The notes: a model not told the origin generated them from the sequence alone. DNA of 64,000 nt from Onthophagus taurus (GCF_036711975.1 NC_091970.1:11353501-11417500); one strand, 5' to 3'; positions 42,566-56,300 are shown, numbered from the stretch's first letter. Numbers and translations are program-made.

Positions 42566-43220
42566 TTTTTCAGGTTTTTCAGTCGCGTTCCAAGGCTTTT
42601 TTGTACATGCCGGTGCATTCTTTTTTGGTGGCAGTAAAATTACCGTATTGTTTGGCATCTGCAATACTTTTATGAGTCTTTTTGAGTTATGCGCATATCG
42701 AACTCCATGCATAGCCTCAGAGCACGAAATATTTCAATGACATATTATATATGACATGATATAATTGCAATTGCAGTCAGGTTGGTGTAATGCATGCCAT
42801 TGTTCGTATTCGGCAGTATCTTTTTTTTCTCTCAATGTTCACACTCTTTAGAATATTTTGATTTAGCACAAATATCAAGCAATTTTCCTGTGAACCAACC
42901 AATTATGCTAACGAAACCGAAAAGAGAAGAAAAGCCACATTTTCGCTACTAGCTTTCTCCCATCTATATTACCTTTGCTTTTGGAAATGCTTTTTTCTTC
43001 TTCGACTGCCTTCCGAGTATTTTTAATTTTCACAGCTTTTGTGGCTGAAGCAATAATTTTTACAATTGCGTCATATCCTTTGTGAAAGACAGTTTTTGAA
43101 AAATTCATAAAGGCACAAAATTTTTGAATTTCCAAATGTCCAGTACCAATAAATCGCATTGGCAATATAAGACGTCTGTTTACGTCATAAGCGACTATTA
43201 AAGTGTTTTCACAACTTGCT
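42566..43220 (-). pseudogene. Mutator-like transposase-domain fragment (PF20700 type)
   Basis: Minus strand: TLIVAYDVNRRLILPMRFIG, TGHLEIQKFCAFMNFSKTVF and GYDAIVKIIASATKAVKI match the NRR-xxx-AMR-xxG-FCxxMN pattern of the insect Mutator-like domain. Farther on, near 42600, KKECTGMYKKALERD resembles the ECVGHVQKRxGTRL block of the same family. The frame is broken between them. Confidence 0.6.
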
Positions 43221-43514
43221 ACTCTCTGCTACTCTTGGCAATATTTGGCACAACACCCTAAATACATCAGATGCTGTTTTCATTTTCTTCGGTAAAGTTG
43301 AGACAGTCTCAGAATTATTTTCCTAACCTATTGCAGTTAGGTGGCTTTCTGTTAAATTCTTGCTAATTGGATGGAAGTGACATGGATGTTATAATAATTC
43401 CTTTTCTATGCGAAGAAGAAAAAAAAGGAGCCAGAGCAAGTAAGGAAAAAGCGAAGAATATATTTGCACAACATATCTAATTCACGTTATGAAGAAGGGT
43501 AATATCACACACTT
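43221..43514. other. Unassigned spacer
   Basis: Short low-complexity and unique sequence between Mutator-like and Harbinger fragments. Nothing recognised. Confidence 0.3.
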
Positions 43515-44500
43515 TTGCCACCGCTTAAAATGACTCCTAAAGGGTTTAATACATATTTTAGAATGTTTGAACATAAATTCGACGAGTTATTGCATATCCT
43601 ATATAGAAAAACAAGACACACAATTTCTAAAAACAACAGGGGTAGAAGAAAAACTTATGGTTACTATATGGTAAGCATTTATTTCATTAAAGATTTAATT
43701 AAGTTCTATAGCATTAGTAACATCTTCTAGGGGAAATTAAAGCCCATCCAAAGCTACAATATTGATGATGTCAAGTTCCTTATTAGATTTTCGTGTTCTA
43801 AATCAGACACTATTCAATAAATTTTGTTTTTGGTCTTGAATTGTAGTTATGGAGGCAAGGCTATAACGGAGTCAGTCATAGCTCTGCAAAAAGAATGGAT
43901 AGGATGTGTACTTTTCATTGTTGTCTGAGTCGACTGCAAATAATTTTGTAGAACTCTGGTCACTGATATTTGTTGTGTTTGTTTCTTTTTCCTTGCAATC
44001 AGTAATATTTTTAGACATCAATGATGTGCCGATGAAGAAGATAACTCAGAAGAATCCATCATTACATCAGCCTGAAGATATGGAAGCACGTAGAAATTAC
44101 CTCGCCACCAAAAAGTGAAACGCTATATTTTAATTATAAGAAGTTTATTTCTATAGTGCTTTATATTATGCTAACTTTATATATGTAAATGTTGGCGATC
44201 TTGAAAAGAATAGCGATGCAGGGATCTTTTCACGGTCAGATTTAGCAGCAAGACTGCAAACAAATACTTTGAATATACCAACGCCAAAAGAATTAGCACG
44301 AATGGGAATTCGACTATCTCACTTGATTGTTGGCGACGAAGCTTTTCAATTAAAAACATATTTGATGAGACCTTATCCTGGCACACTATTAAATTATCAA
44401 TCTAAAAAAGTATATTGTTACAGGCATAGCAGAGCAAAAAGAGTTGCAAAAAACATATTCGGCATATTGTGCCAAAAATTTAGAATTTATTCGCTATAAA
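43515..44500 (+). pseudogene. PIF/Harbinger transposase relic
   Basis: GFNTYFRMFEHKFDELLHIL near the start is the usual FxxYFRMxxxxFxxLL motif. At 44190-44470, VGDLEKNSDAGIFSRSDLAA, LSHLIVGDEAFQLKTYLM (catalytic Asp/Glu block), RPYPG and YRHSRAKRVAKNIFGILCQK give the Harbinger nuclease C-terminus. The middle is lost or frameshifted. Satellite 3 resumes right after it. Confidence 0.78.
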
Positions 44501-45156
44501 ATTAATTTCTTAATCCAACCTAACTACCCTCTTTTTAATCCAACCAGCCGTTTTGAAAAATCGCTTTTAGTTTTTTCGATAATTTTTTCGAATTTTGCAA
44601 TTTTCGCCTATTTAGTTTTAAAAATTCGTATAAAATCCATTTCCTGGAATACGAATATGAAAATTTCCTGTAATGTTAATAAAAGTGTCCTCTTTCCAAT
44701 GAAGCAACACGTTTTCAAAAATAACGTTTAGTTTTTGAGAAAACAATATTTAAAGATTTGATAAAATTTTCGATGTTTCAATTTTCATCGATAATTTTCA
44801 AAATTCGCCATAAAATTAATTTCTTGAAGGATCCTAGTGGAAATATCACCAATTATTAATTAAAGTATCTTCTTTTTAATGCAAAAAGCCGTTTTGAAAA
44901 ATCACTTTTAGTTCTTGAGAAATAAATTTTTGAAATAATCGACAATTTTTTCGAATTTTGCAATTTTCGCCGATTAAGTTTTAAAAATTCGTATAAAATC
45001 GATTTTTTGGAATATAAGTATGAAAATTTCCCAAAATGTTAATAAAAGTGCGTTCCAATGAACCAACACGTTTTGAAAAACAACTTTTAGTTTTTGAGAA
45101 AACAATATTTGAAGTTTTGATAAAATTTTCGAGGTTGCAATTTTCATCGATAATAA
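44490..45156. repeat. Satellite 3, block b
   Basis: Same 178/357-bp units as 38560-39300, beginning directly after the Harbinger relic. Broken at 45156 by a CR1-like insertion and resuming at 46182. Confidence 0.85.
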
Positions 45157-46181
45157 TAATAATAATAAACTGCCTTTATTTCCAGAGTAAAGAGAACAAA
45201 CAATAATAATAGTAACTATAGTTACTATAATGCAAAATAAAGATAATCAAAAAAGAAAAAAAAAACAATATTTAAAAAGAAAAATAACTTAAATACAAAA
45301 CAGGTGGAAATCCTAAGGCGAAGTTCAGAATGCGACCATAATATGGCTCGCTTCTGCTCTTCCACTTAACCTTAAAAATAATTGCACTTTTATTCAATCG
45401 TAGTACATGCCTACTCCTAAAAACTAAAACTATTAATTGATTCTGCATTATAATCTTCATTTCACTTATAATCTATCTTATATATGAGCTAATAAAATAA
45501 AAAATAATATAATGAAATAAAACAAAAACAAATTATTCCACTCGCATTAAAATTAGATTGATCCACTACAAAGCAAACAAGAAGTCACTGTCGCTCAAAT
45601 AAATGCCTAAACAATAACGTTCTGAAAGCACCCTCCCTTTTGGCCCTAATGGTGACGGGGATAGAATTATACAGCTTATAGGCACAGTAGCTAAACGCAC
45701 GACAAAACAGAGCTGTACTATGAGCAGGCGGATTAACAACATTTTTATTTCTAATATTTATACTGTGTAGATCCCCTCTAAACTGAATCTTTTTACTCAA
45801 ATAATTAGGCGAGCCAGTTGTGACAACCTTGTGATACAGCACTGAAGCCTGTAGAGTATAACGATTGTGAATATTCAGCCAAGTTAACTCTTTAAGCTTA
45901 TGAGAGATTCTTCATGCTTTAGCTTCAATGGTTCAGAAATTAAGCCATTGACCTGTACACATTGGCATCTGTCTATTAAATACGTCTTAATTAACCTTAT
46001 AAATTCCTCCCCGCCTCCAATATAGTGAAGCATCGACAGCACAATATCATGGTCAACAACATCGAACGCTTTACTAAAATCTAACAACACTAAAGCGGTG
46101 CACTCTTTACCGTCTTTGGCCTTTAATATATCGTCGGTGACATTTAAAAGTGCAGTTGTGCAACTACGTCCAGGCACATAA
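45157..46181 (-). mobile_element. CR1-like non-LTR fragment inserted in satellite 3
   Basis: The satellite motif TCGATAACTTTCAAAATTCG is split: GATAA is left of the insert and ATAACTTTCAAAATT right of it. The minus-strand 3' tail is (TTA)n at 45157-45168, as in element B. It encodes PGRSCTTALLNVTDDILKAK, ALVLLDFSKAFDVVDHDIVL (RT palm) and, after an internal deletion near 45845-45884, LYHKVVTTGSPNYLSKKIQF to the C-terminus at 45585. The copy is 5'-truncated and internally deleted. Confidence 0.83.
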
Positions 46182-46800
46182 CTTTCAAAATTCGCTATAA
46201 AATTAATTTCTTGAAGGATCCTTGTGAATATATCACCAATTATTAATTAAAGTATTCTCTTTTTAATGCAACAAGCCGTTTTGAAAAATAACTTTTAGTT
46301 TTTGAGAAAACAATATTTGATGTTTTGATAAAATTTTCGATGTTGCAATTTTCTTTAATAATTTTTAAAATTGGCTATAAAATTAATTTCTCGAAGGATC
46401 CTTGTGGAAATATCATCAATTATTAATTAAAGTGTCCTCATTTTAATGCAACAACCCGTTTTCAAAGATCGCTTTTAGTTTTTGAGAAATAAATTTTTGA
46501 AATGATCGACAATTTTTTCGAATTTTGCAATTTTTACCGATTAAGTTTTAAAAATTCTTATAAAATCCATTTCTTGGAATACGAGTATGAAAATTTCCCA
46601 AAGTGTTAATAAAAGTGTCGTCTTTCCAATGAACCAACACGTTTTAAAAAATAACTTTTAGTTTTTGAGAAAAATTTTGATAAAATTTTCGATGTTGCAA
46701 TTTTCCTCGATAATTTTCGAAATTCGCTATAAAATTAATTTCTTGAAGGATCCTTGTGGAAATATCACCAATTATTAATTAAAGTATCCTCTTTTAATGC
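46182..46800. repeat. Satellite 3, block c
   Basis: Continuation of satellite 3 downstream of the proximal espin terminal exon, ending with the same TTTAATGCAAAAAA boundary as block a at 39300. The shared boundary shows that satellite and exons were duplicated together. Confidence 0.87.
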
Positions 46801-47041
46801 AAAAAACTTTGTTGTTTATATATTTATTTTAAAACAAAAAAATTTAATTTCGTTTATTGAATTAGATTTATTTACATAAAACAACGTACAAAGGATTCAT
46901 TATTTAACTAATACAACGATTTCATACTTTACTTTTAAAGTGGAGAATAGAATTCCATAAAACCCAAAAGACATTGAAATTATTTCTAAATAAGCATCTT
47001 TAAAAATTAATATTGCATCAAGTACTTATAATGGTAATATT

Positions 47042-47306
47042 TTATTCTAACAAATTTAATTTGCTGTTGGTTTTTCTTAATTGTGCCCTCCATGGAATAA
47101 TATGCGTTTCATTCGAATCTTCGTTACAATCATAATCATCTTTATCACTATTATTATTATTATTATTATTATTATTACAAATACCATTATTATTTAAATC
47201 TTGTTTATTAATTAAATCATTTTTCTCATCTGAAGTTGTTTTAAGACACTCTTGCATATCATGAACTTTCTTTTCATCCGTAATTTTTGGAGTGTACAAA
47301 GTTTGT
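47042..47306 (-). CDS. forked: Espin/forked C-terminal exon (proximal copy)
   Basis: [20 protein letters not shown] through an Asn run of nine and [20 protein letters not shown] to NSKLNLLE and stop. [16 protein letters not shown] is the conserved end of the family. The distal copy has three fewer Asn. Confidence 0.9.
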
Positions 47307-50300
47307 CTAAAAAATAAAAGATTTATCATTAAATTTTTATTAAAAAATGATTTAGTACTTCATTCTAATTTCGGCCTCTTCTTTTTTTGCAATTAATTGC
47401 CGTTTCCATTGAGGGATCATTTGTAAACGTTTCGCTTCCGAATCACGTTGGATTTGATCTTCGAGTTCTTTTCGGGCTTTCTCCGCCGCTTTTTTGGCCA
47501 ACATTTGGCGTTTCCAAGCGGGGATAACATTTCCAATTGGATCTTTATCGGGGATCTAAAAAATAAATTTAAATTTTTTGTATTTAATTAATTTTTAAAA
47601 ATTACTTTTTCAACGAAATTATTTGCTGTAAATTGTTTGGTCATTTCGGTATAAATTTCCTTTTCAACTTTTTGGTCAACTTTGGCCTTTTCGATCTTCA
47701 TCTTTTTAATGCCTGTGATGTCTTTAGACATTTTTAACTCGGCGATTAAATCGGATTTTTGAGCGATATAATTATCGCTTTGCAAGCATTGCAGGCTCAT
47801 ACTTCTCGTTGGTGCTGAAAACGTTTTTGACGCCACTAATTTATCAGTTCTTCTTAATTGGACCGAGTTTAAATCTTGGATGCTAATCGCGGATAAAGGT
47901 TGTTGTTTCTTATTTTTTTCTGATTCTTTTTGCACCATTTTATCTTTTTCTTTGGTGAAGAAATCGGGGAGAGGCGGAGGTGGGGGTCCTTGATTTTGCA
48001 CACTAACTTTTTCTGGCGCAATTTCGACTTTTTTTTCGGCAATTTCGGTTTCTTCGTAATCCAAGGAATTTCGCGCCGAATTTCTTTTATTGTCGCTTAT
48101 GCTGCGTAAATATTCGGAGGGTTTAATTAAATTGTTTGAATCTGAGCTTCCCGGGAAACTCGGTGGTATAAAAGGAAGCACTCTTTGCTTGTTAACCAGA
48201 TGCGCAACTTGGTCTGAATGGTCACTATCGTTTAAACTAATGATGGTCAAGTCGGAGCAGGATGAATTTAACCGCTTCGCCGACGCTGAAAATTAGAGGG
48301 AAATAAATTGCAATTATTTTGTGAAGGTTTTATTCACATGTGTGTCACTATTAATTAGGTCAAAATGTTTAATTGACTTACTTAAGGAGTTCATGCTTTT
48401 ACACATTCCTTTAACAATTTCGGATGGTTTTAGAGTGGGCTCCTCAACCACTTCAACCACCTCAGCCCCTCTAGGCTCATCCATTTCCTCTTTGCGCTCA
48501 GGAAACGGTGGAGGAGGAGGAACGCAAGGTGTTTCAGGTGGTCCTGAAACGGTTCTTTTCAGGTTCTTATTTCCTTTAATGATCAACGAATGATGATCTT
48601 CTTCCGAATAAGTTTCTTTTTTACCTTGTGCTTTTTCCAGTTTTTGCGGTTTCGGGAGGAATTCGTTAAACTTCTTCGAATCTTTCAATCCACTCGATGT
48701 TGAAACATTTACCGTTGGTGTTAATTTAACAACTACGTTACAACCAGAGTTTGAGCTACTCGCAGAAGCCGATCTGCTATGAGATCCGGAATCTCGAGAT
48801 CTCGATCGAATTTGGCTCAAATTATTATTTCCATTATTAATAATCGTGTCTCGTTTCTTCGATTCCTCCCTAACTAAATAAATATCTTCGTAATCGTGTT
48901 CATGATCCCCAGTTGATCTTTCGGATAAATCGGACGAAGATAAATTTTCATCGGATCCAGCTCCAGAACTACTCGAATGAACTTCTACCTTCACTATAAA
49001 CACAAAAACAATAAATTTTAGTCAGTCTTGTTTCGATTCTTCGCGTTAACTGTTTGTATCTTTAAAACCGCTTTAACTTTAGCCGAGCACACAATCGGAA
49101 GTGAAATTCGAAACGAACAGAAACGCGACAGATGGTCTTCTCGGTCAAGAAAGATTTCCAATCGAATTGGAACGTCTTATACTTCGATACAGTACTAATT
49201 ACTTCTTTACCTGTTAACGCTGAAAATCCCGGCGATCCGTTATTCTGCTTCGAATTCAAATTAGTTTCGAATAAATCTTTAACCCTGTTATAAATAACAT
49301 CCCCCGGATTATGCAAATAAAACGATTCCCCTTGGCTGCTACTTCCGGTGCTACAATCCGATCCAGGACGTCTATTATGAGTATTCATCGGGTTAATATA
49401 TAACCCATCTTGAGGGGCATGAGGAGCCTCTAAACTTCTAGCCGATAACGGAGGGTGTAAATAAAACGGTTCTTGTCCACCGCTATTATTATTATTATTA
49501 ATATTATTATTATTCGATGAATTTTGAGAGTTCGCAGAGTTAATCGAGCTGTGTTTGCAACTGGAACAATCGCTACTTATGCTTCCCTTTGATAAAAAAA
49601 GAAAATAAAAATGTATTAATCGATTTGGTCTTAATAATAATAATGATAACAACAAAAAGGTTGAACCATCAGGCTTTTTATTAATGTTTACATAATCCAA
49701 TATGGTATGATAACGTTTTGGTGTTAATTAAAACGGGTTAATAACCTCAGAATTAATTGATGTTACAAACTGTTTAATTAACGTTAAAAAAGGTTTAAAA
49801 AAATAAAATGAGTTATGATGTTAGTGTTAATTAAAAATGGGTTTTAACTTAAAGTTATTTAAACAATTAACTCTTTCACTTTAAATTTTTTGTAGATACA
49901 AAGATTATTAATTGAATTAACAACAAAATTACGCTATGTAATAAACCTGTCAGAATATCTTGATGGATTCTTCTGCTATTAGAGTAGATAATGCTTGTGG
50001 CAATCTAAATACTACTTGGAGAAATCTATGGCTGCTAATAGAAGACTAGATAATGCTTGTGGCAATCTAGATTTTGCTTGGGGACATCTATAACTGCTAA
50101 TAGAAGAGTAGATAATGCTTAGAGACAACTATAACTTTTATTACAATACTAAATACAACTTGGGGAAATCTATGGCTATTAATAGAAGACTAGATAATGC
50201 TTGTGACAATCTAGATATTGATTGGAAACAACTATAACTGCTATTAAAAGATTAAATAATGCTTGTGGAAATCTAGATTTTGCTTGGGGACATCTATAAC

Positions 50301-53300
50301 CGCTAATAAAAGACTAGATACTGCATGGAGACAACTATAATTGCTTCTAGATGCCAGATAATGCTTGGAGACAACTATAACTGCTACTAGAAGACCAGAT
50401 AATTTTGGGGACGACTATAACTTTTATTGAAAGACTAGATACTACTTAGGGAAATCTATAACTGCTAATAGAAGAGTAGATAATGCTTAGAAATAACTAG
50501 AACTGTTATTAGAAGCCTAATTACTACTTGGGGAAATCTATAACTGCTAATAGAAGAGTAGATAATACTTAGAAATAACTATAACTGTTATCAGAAGATT
50601 AGATACTACTTCGGGAAATCTATAACTGCTATTAAAAGACTAGATAATGCTTGTGGGAATCTAGATTTTGCTTGGTGACATCTATAACTGCTAATAAAAG
50701 GCCAAATACTGCATGGAGACAACTATAACTGCTTGTAAAAGCCAGATAATGCTTGGAGACAACTACAACTGCTATTAGAAAACCAGATAATGCTTGGAGG
50801 CAACTATAACTATTATTAGAAGACTAGATACTACTTGGGGGAAATCTATAACTGCTAATGGAAGACTAGCTAATGCTTGTAACAACCTAGCTAGTGATTG
50901 GAAACAACTATAACTGGTATTAAAAGACTAGATAATGCTTATGGGACTCTAGATTTCGCTTGGGGACATCTATAACTGCTAATAAAAGGCTAGATACTGC
51001 ATTGAGACAACTATAATTGATTGTAGAAGCCAGATAATGCTTGTAGACAACTATAACTGCTATTAGAAGACCAGATAATGCTTGAAGACAACTATAACTT
51101 TCATTGGAAGACTAGATACTACTTAGGAAAATCTATAACGGCTAATAGAAGAATAGATAATGCTTGTGGCAATCTACATATTACTTGGGGACATCTATAA
51201 CTGCTAATAGAAGAGTAGATAATGCTTATGACTATCTAGATACTGATTGGAAACAACTATAACTGCTATTAAAAGACTAGATAACGCTTGTGGCAATCTA
51301 TTTTTTGCTTGGGGACATCTATAAGTGCTAATAAAGGGCTAAATACTGCATGGAAATAACTATAACTACTTGTAGAAGCCAAATAATGCTTGGAGACAAT
51401 TATAACTGCTATTAGAAGACCAGGTAATGCTTGTGGCAATTTAGATACTACTTGGGGACATCTATAAATGCTAATAGAACAGTAGATAATGCTTGAAGAC
51501 AACTATAACTGTTATTAGAAGACTAAATACTACTTGGGGAAATCTATAACTGCTATTAAAAGACTAGATAATGCTTGTGGGAATCTAGATTTTGCTTGGT
51601 GACATCTATAACTGCTAATAAAAGGCCAAATACTGCATGGAGACAACTATAACTGCTATTAGAAAACCAGATAATGCTTGGAGGCAACTATAACTATTAT
51701 TAGAAGACTAGATACTACTTGGGGGAAATCTATAACTGCTAATGGAAGACTAGCTAATGCTTGTAACAACCTAGCTAGTGATTGGAAACAACTATAACTG
51801 GTATTAAAAGACTAGATAATGCTTATGGGACTCTAGATTTCGCTTGGTGACATCTATAACTGCTAATAAAAGGCCAAATACTGCATGGAGACAACTACAA
51901 CTGCTATTAGAAAACCAGATAATGCTTGGAGGCAACTATAACTATTATTAGAAGACTAGATACTACTTGGGGGAAATCTATAACTGCTAATGGAAGACTA
52001 GCTAATGCTTGTAACAACCTAGCTAGTGATTGGAAACAACTATAACTGGTATTAAAAGACTAGATAATGCTTATGGGACTCTAGATTTCGCTTGGGGACA
52101 TCTATAACTGCTAATAAAAGGCTAGATACTGCATTGAGACAACTATAATTGATTGTAGAAGCCAGATAATGCTTGTAGACAACTATAACTGCTATTAGAA
52201 GACCAGATAATGCTTGAAGACAACTATAACTTTCATTGGAAGACTAGATACTACTTAGGAAAATCTATAACGGCTAATAGAAGAATAGATAATGCTTGTG
52301 GCAATCTACATATTACTTGGGGACATCTATAACTGCTAATAGAAGAGTAGATAATGCTTATGACTATCTAGATACTGATTGGAAACAACTATAACTGCTA
52401 TTAAAAGACTAGATAACGCTTGTGGCAATCTATTTTTTGCTTGTGGACATCTATAAGTGCTAATAAAGGGCTAAATACTGCATGGAAATAACTATAACTA
52501 CTTGTAGAAGCCAAATAATGCTTGGAGACAATTATAACTGCTATTAGAAGACCAGGTAATGCTTGTGGCAATTTAGATACTACTTGGGGATATCTATAAA
52601 TGCTAATAGAACAGTAGATAATGCTTGAAGACAACTATAACTGTTATTAGAAGACTAAATACTACTTGGGGAAATCTATAACTGCTATTAAAAGACTAGA
52701 TAATGCTTGTGGGAATCTAGATTTTGCTTGGTGACATCTATAACTGCTAATAAAAGGCCAAATACTGCATGGAGACAACTATAACTGCTTGTGGAAGCCA
52801 GATAATGCTTGGAGACAACTATAACTGCTATTAGAAGACCAGATAATACTTGGAGGCAACTATAACTGTTATTAGAAGACTAGATACTACTTGGGGGAAA
52901 TCTATAACTGCTAATGGAAGACTAGCTAATGCTTGTAACAACCTAGATAGTGATTGGAAACAACTATAACTGGTATTAAAAGACTAGATAATGCTTATGG
53001 GACTCTAGATTTTGCTTGGGGACATCTATAAATGCTAATAAAAGGCTAGATACTGCATGGAGACAACTATAATTGCTTGTAAAAGCCAGATAATGCTTGC
53101 AGACAACTATAACTGCTATTAGAAGACCAGATAATGCTTGAAGACAACTATAACTTTTATTGGAAGACTAGATACTACTTAGGAAAATCTATAACTACTA
53201 ATAGAAGAGTAGTAATGCTTGAAGATAACTATAACTGTTATTAGAAGACTAGCTAATGCTTGTAACAATCTAAATAGTGATTGGAAACAACTATAACTGG

Positions 53301-56300
53301 TATTAAAAGACTAGATAATGCTTATGGGACTCTAGATTTTGCTTGGAAACATCTATAAATGCTAATAAAAGACTAGATACTGCATGGAGACAACTATAAT
53401 TGCTTGTAGAAGCCAGATAATGCTTGCAGACAACTATAACTGCTATTAGAAGACCAGATAATGCTTGAAGACAACTATAACTTTTATTGGAAAACTAGAT
53501 ACTACTTAGGAAAATCTATAACTGCTAATAGAAGAGTAGTAATGCTTGGAGATAATTATAACTGTTATTAGAAGACTAGCTAATGCTTGTAACAATCTAG
53601 ATAGTGATTGGAAACAACTATAACTGGTATTAAAAGACTAGATAATGCTTATGAGACTCTAGATTTTGCTTGGGGATATCTATAACTGCTAATAAAAGGC
53701 TACATACTGCATGGAGACAACCATAATTGCTTGTAGAAGCCAGATAATGCTTGAAGACAACCATAACTTTTATTGGAAGACTAGATACTACTTAGGAAAA
53801 TCTATAACTGCTAATAGAAGAGTAGATAATATTTGGAGATAACTATAACTGTTATTAGAAGACTAGCTAATGCTTGTAACAATTTAGATAGTGATTGGAA
53901 ACAACTATAACTGGTATTAAAAGACTAGATAATGCTTATGGAACTCTAGATTTTGCTTAGGGACATGTATAACTGCTAACAAAAGGCTAGATACTGCATG
54001 GAGACAACTATAATTGCTTGTAGAAGCCAGATAATGCTTGCAGACAACTATAACTGCTATTAGAAGACCAGATAATGCTTGAAGACAACTATAACTTTTA
54101 TTGGAAGACTAGATACTACTTAGGAAAATCTATAACTACTAATAGAAGAGTAGTAATGCTTGGAGATAACTATAACTGTTATTAGAAGACTAGATACTAC
54201 TTGGGGACATTTATAACTGCTAATAGAAGAGTAGATAATGCTTGTGACTATCTAGATACTGATTGGAAACAACTATAACTGCTATTAAAAGTCTAGATAA
54301 TGCTTGTGGCAATCTATTTCTTGCTTGGGGACATCTATAAGTGCTAATAGAGGGCTAAATACTGCATGGAGACAACTATAACTACTTGTAGAAGCCAGAT
54401 AATGCTTGGAGACAACTATAACTGCTATTAGAAGACCAGGTAATACTTGTGGCAATTTAGATACCGCTTGGGATACTGCATCTATAATTACTATTCGAAA
54501 ACTAGATACTGGTTGTAGAAGTCCAGATACTGCTTAGAGCTAAAAATTTATTGATAAATATTGAACACAAACATTAACAAACAACAATATACATACAGTG
54601 CATTCACGATGAAAAGAATAAATTCGATAAAATTTGTTCTTTGGCAGAAAAGCGCGAACTGGACAATTTTACTACTGAATTTACTTGCACCAATAACAAA
54701 AAGAATGTAATACAATCCAATGATATTAATGCTGAGTAGCAAAACAACAAAGTCATAGACCCTCTTAAATACGTGTTCAAAAGTTGATCACCCGTACACA
54801 AACAATAACGAAGTAATGGCCGATCGTGCTGTATTCGTGAAAACGGTAAAATTTTTTGGCCCTGCTTTTTTTCTTACTATCTTTTGAGGTGAGTTATTTT
54901 GGATGTTCTTATAGAGTAAACTTTTAGGAAGACCGACGATCGACGAGTAAAATGTTTTAAAAGCTGTTAAGAAAGTGCTAAAACGACAATCTAGTCTGAG
55001 ACATGCTGTTGAATATTATTTATCCAAATCGATGCTACACAAGAGTGTTCAGATGTTAAAAGCAAACTTAGATGATCAGGTAGTTGACATTAGAGGAAGC
55101 AGATTTGGGAGAATCTGATACAGAACTTTGTTTAAAGACCGTTAAGTTAGTAGATAAAGGAAAAAATCAATTAAAGAAAAAAGTGTTCACTAAGCAAGAA
55201 CTACTGATAGTAGATTACTTGCTGAAAGCTTCGAATCTGCATTATGGTTTCACTTACAAGAAAACGCAAGAACTTGGTTATGAGTATGCAAAGTTAATGA
55301 AACTGCCCTATTCTAAGCTGTGGGATGAAAACAAAATGGCAGGAATTGATTGGGTGAAGAGAATGATGAGGGACCACAAACAATTCGTAAGAAAACCAGA
55401 AAATACAATCCATGCCCGCAACATGTCATTCAACCAGGCCAATGTAAAAGTGTTTTTTGATAATCTGTTTTTATTTACCCAAGGGTTAACATGAAGGACG
55501 GATTCTTGGATAGACCAGAATCGATAAGAATTGCAAATAAAACATGCTGGATGACCAAAGAATCGTTCATTGAGGTGCTAATGCATATTCAAAAACACAC
55601 ACATAGCTCAATTTACAATCGCGTTCTTTATCTTTTTAACGACATTAGTGTTGAAGCCATTAGGTACGCCTTAGTATAATTTCCTCCACACAGCACACAC
55701 AAATTACAACCACTGTTTATGGTCCCTTTAAAAGTTACCAGAAGGTCGCCCTAGCTGACTGGTTGCGGACGCACCCTGGTAGAAGTGTCACGATTGCTGA
55801 TATGGCAGGCATAACGAAGGAGCTATATCTTGCTTCTTTTACACCCAAAAATATCGTTTCTGGTTTCTTAACTACTGACATTTGGCTCATCAATCGATTA
55901 AGGTTCAATGATGTTGATTTTGTGCCATCCTCTGGTTAATTCCAAAGAAAATGACGTGCCTCAGAGGGCTGAAGAAAGAATTCCAGAAAAAGAAGAGCAC
56001 GTAGCAAAAATAAGTCAAGAAGGCTATTTTAATTGGAACAACTTCCATAGGCTTAACCCCAGAAGATTGTTTTCCCCTGCCTAAAGCTGCTGAAAGAAAT
56101 AAAAGTAAAACAAGAAAAAGATTGCGCATGAAGTCATTGTTGAAGATGACGAGACTTCCGAATCTAAAATCGATATGATTCTCGAACCACTCCGTCACTA
56201 TCGATTAGAGTAAGTTATAAGCTTTGAATGTTGCTACTAGTCCTTGATCCATTGGCTGAGTCATTGTAGTTGTATTTTTAGGCAGGTATTCAATTTTCAC

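Noticed and set aside
51269..52634. Two near-identical 77-codon minus-strand frames
   Set aside because: Both are translations of the duplicated 1132-bp minisatellite block, not genes.
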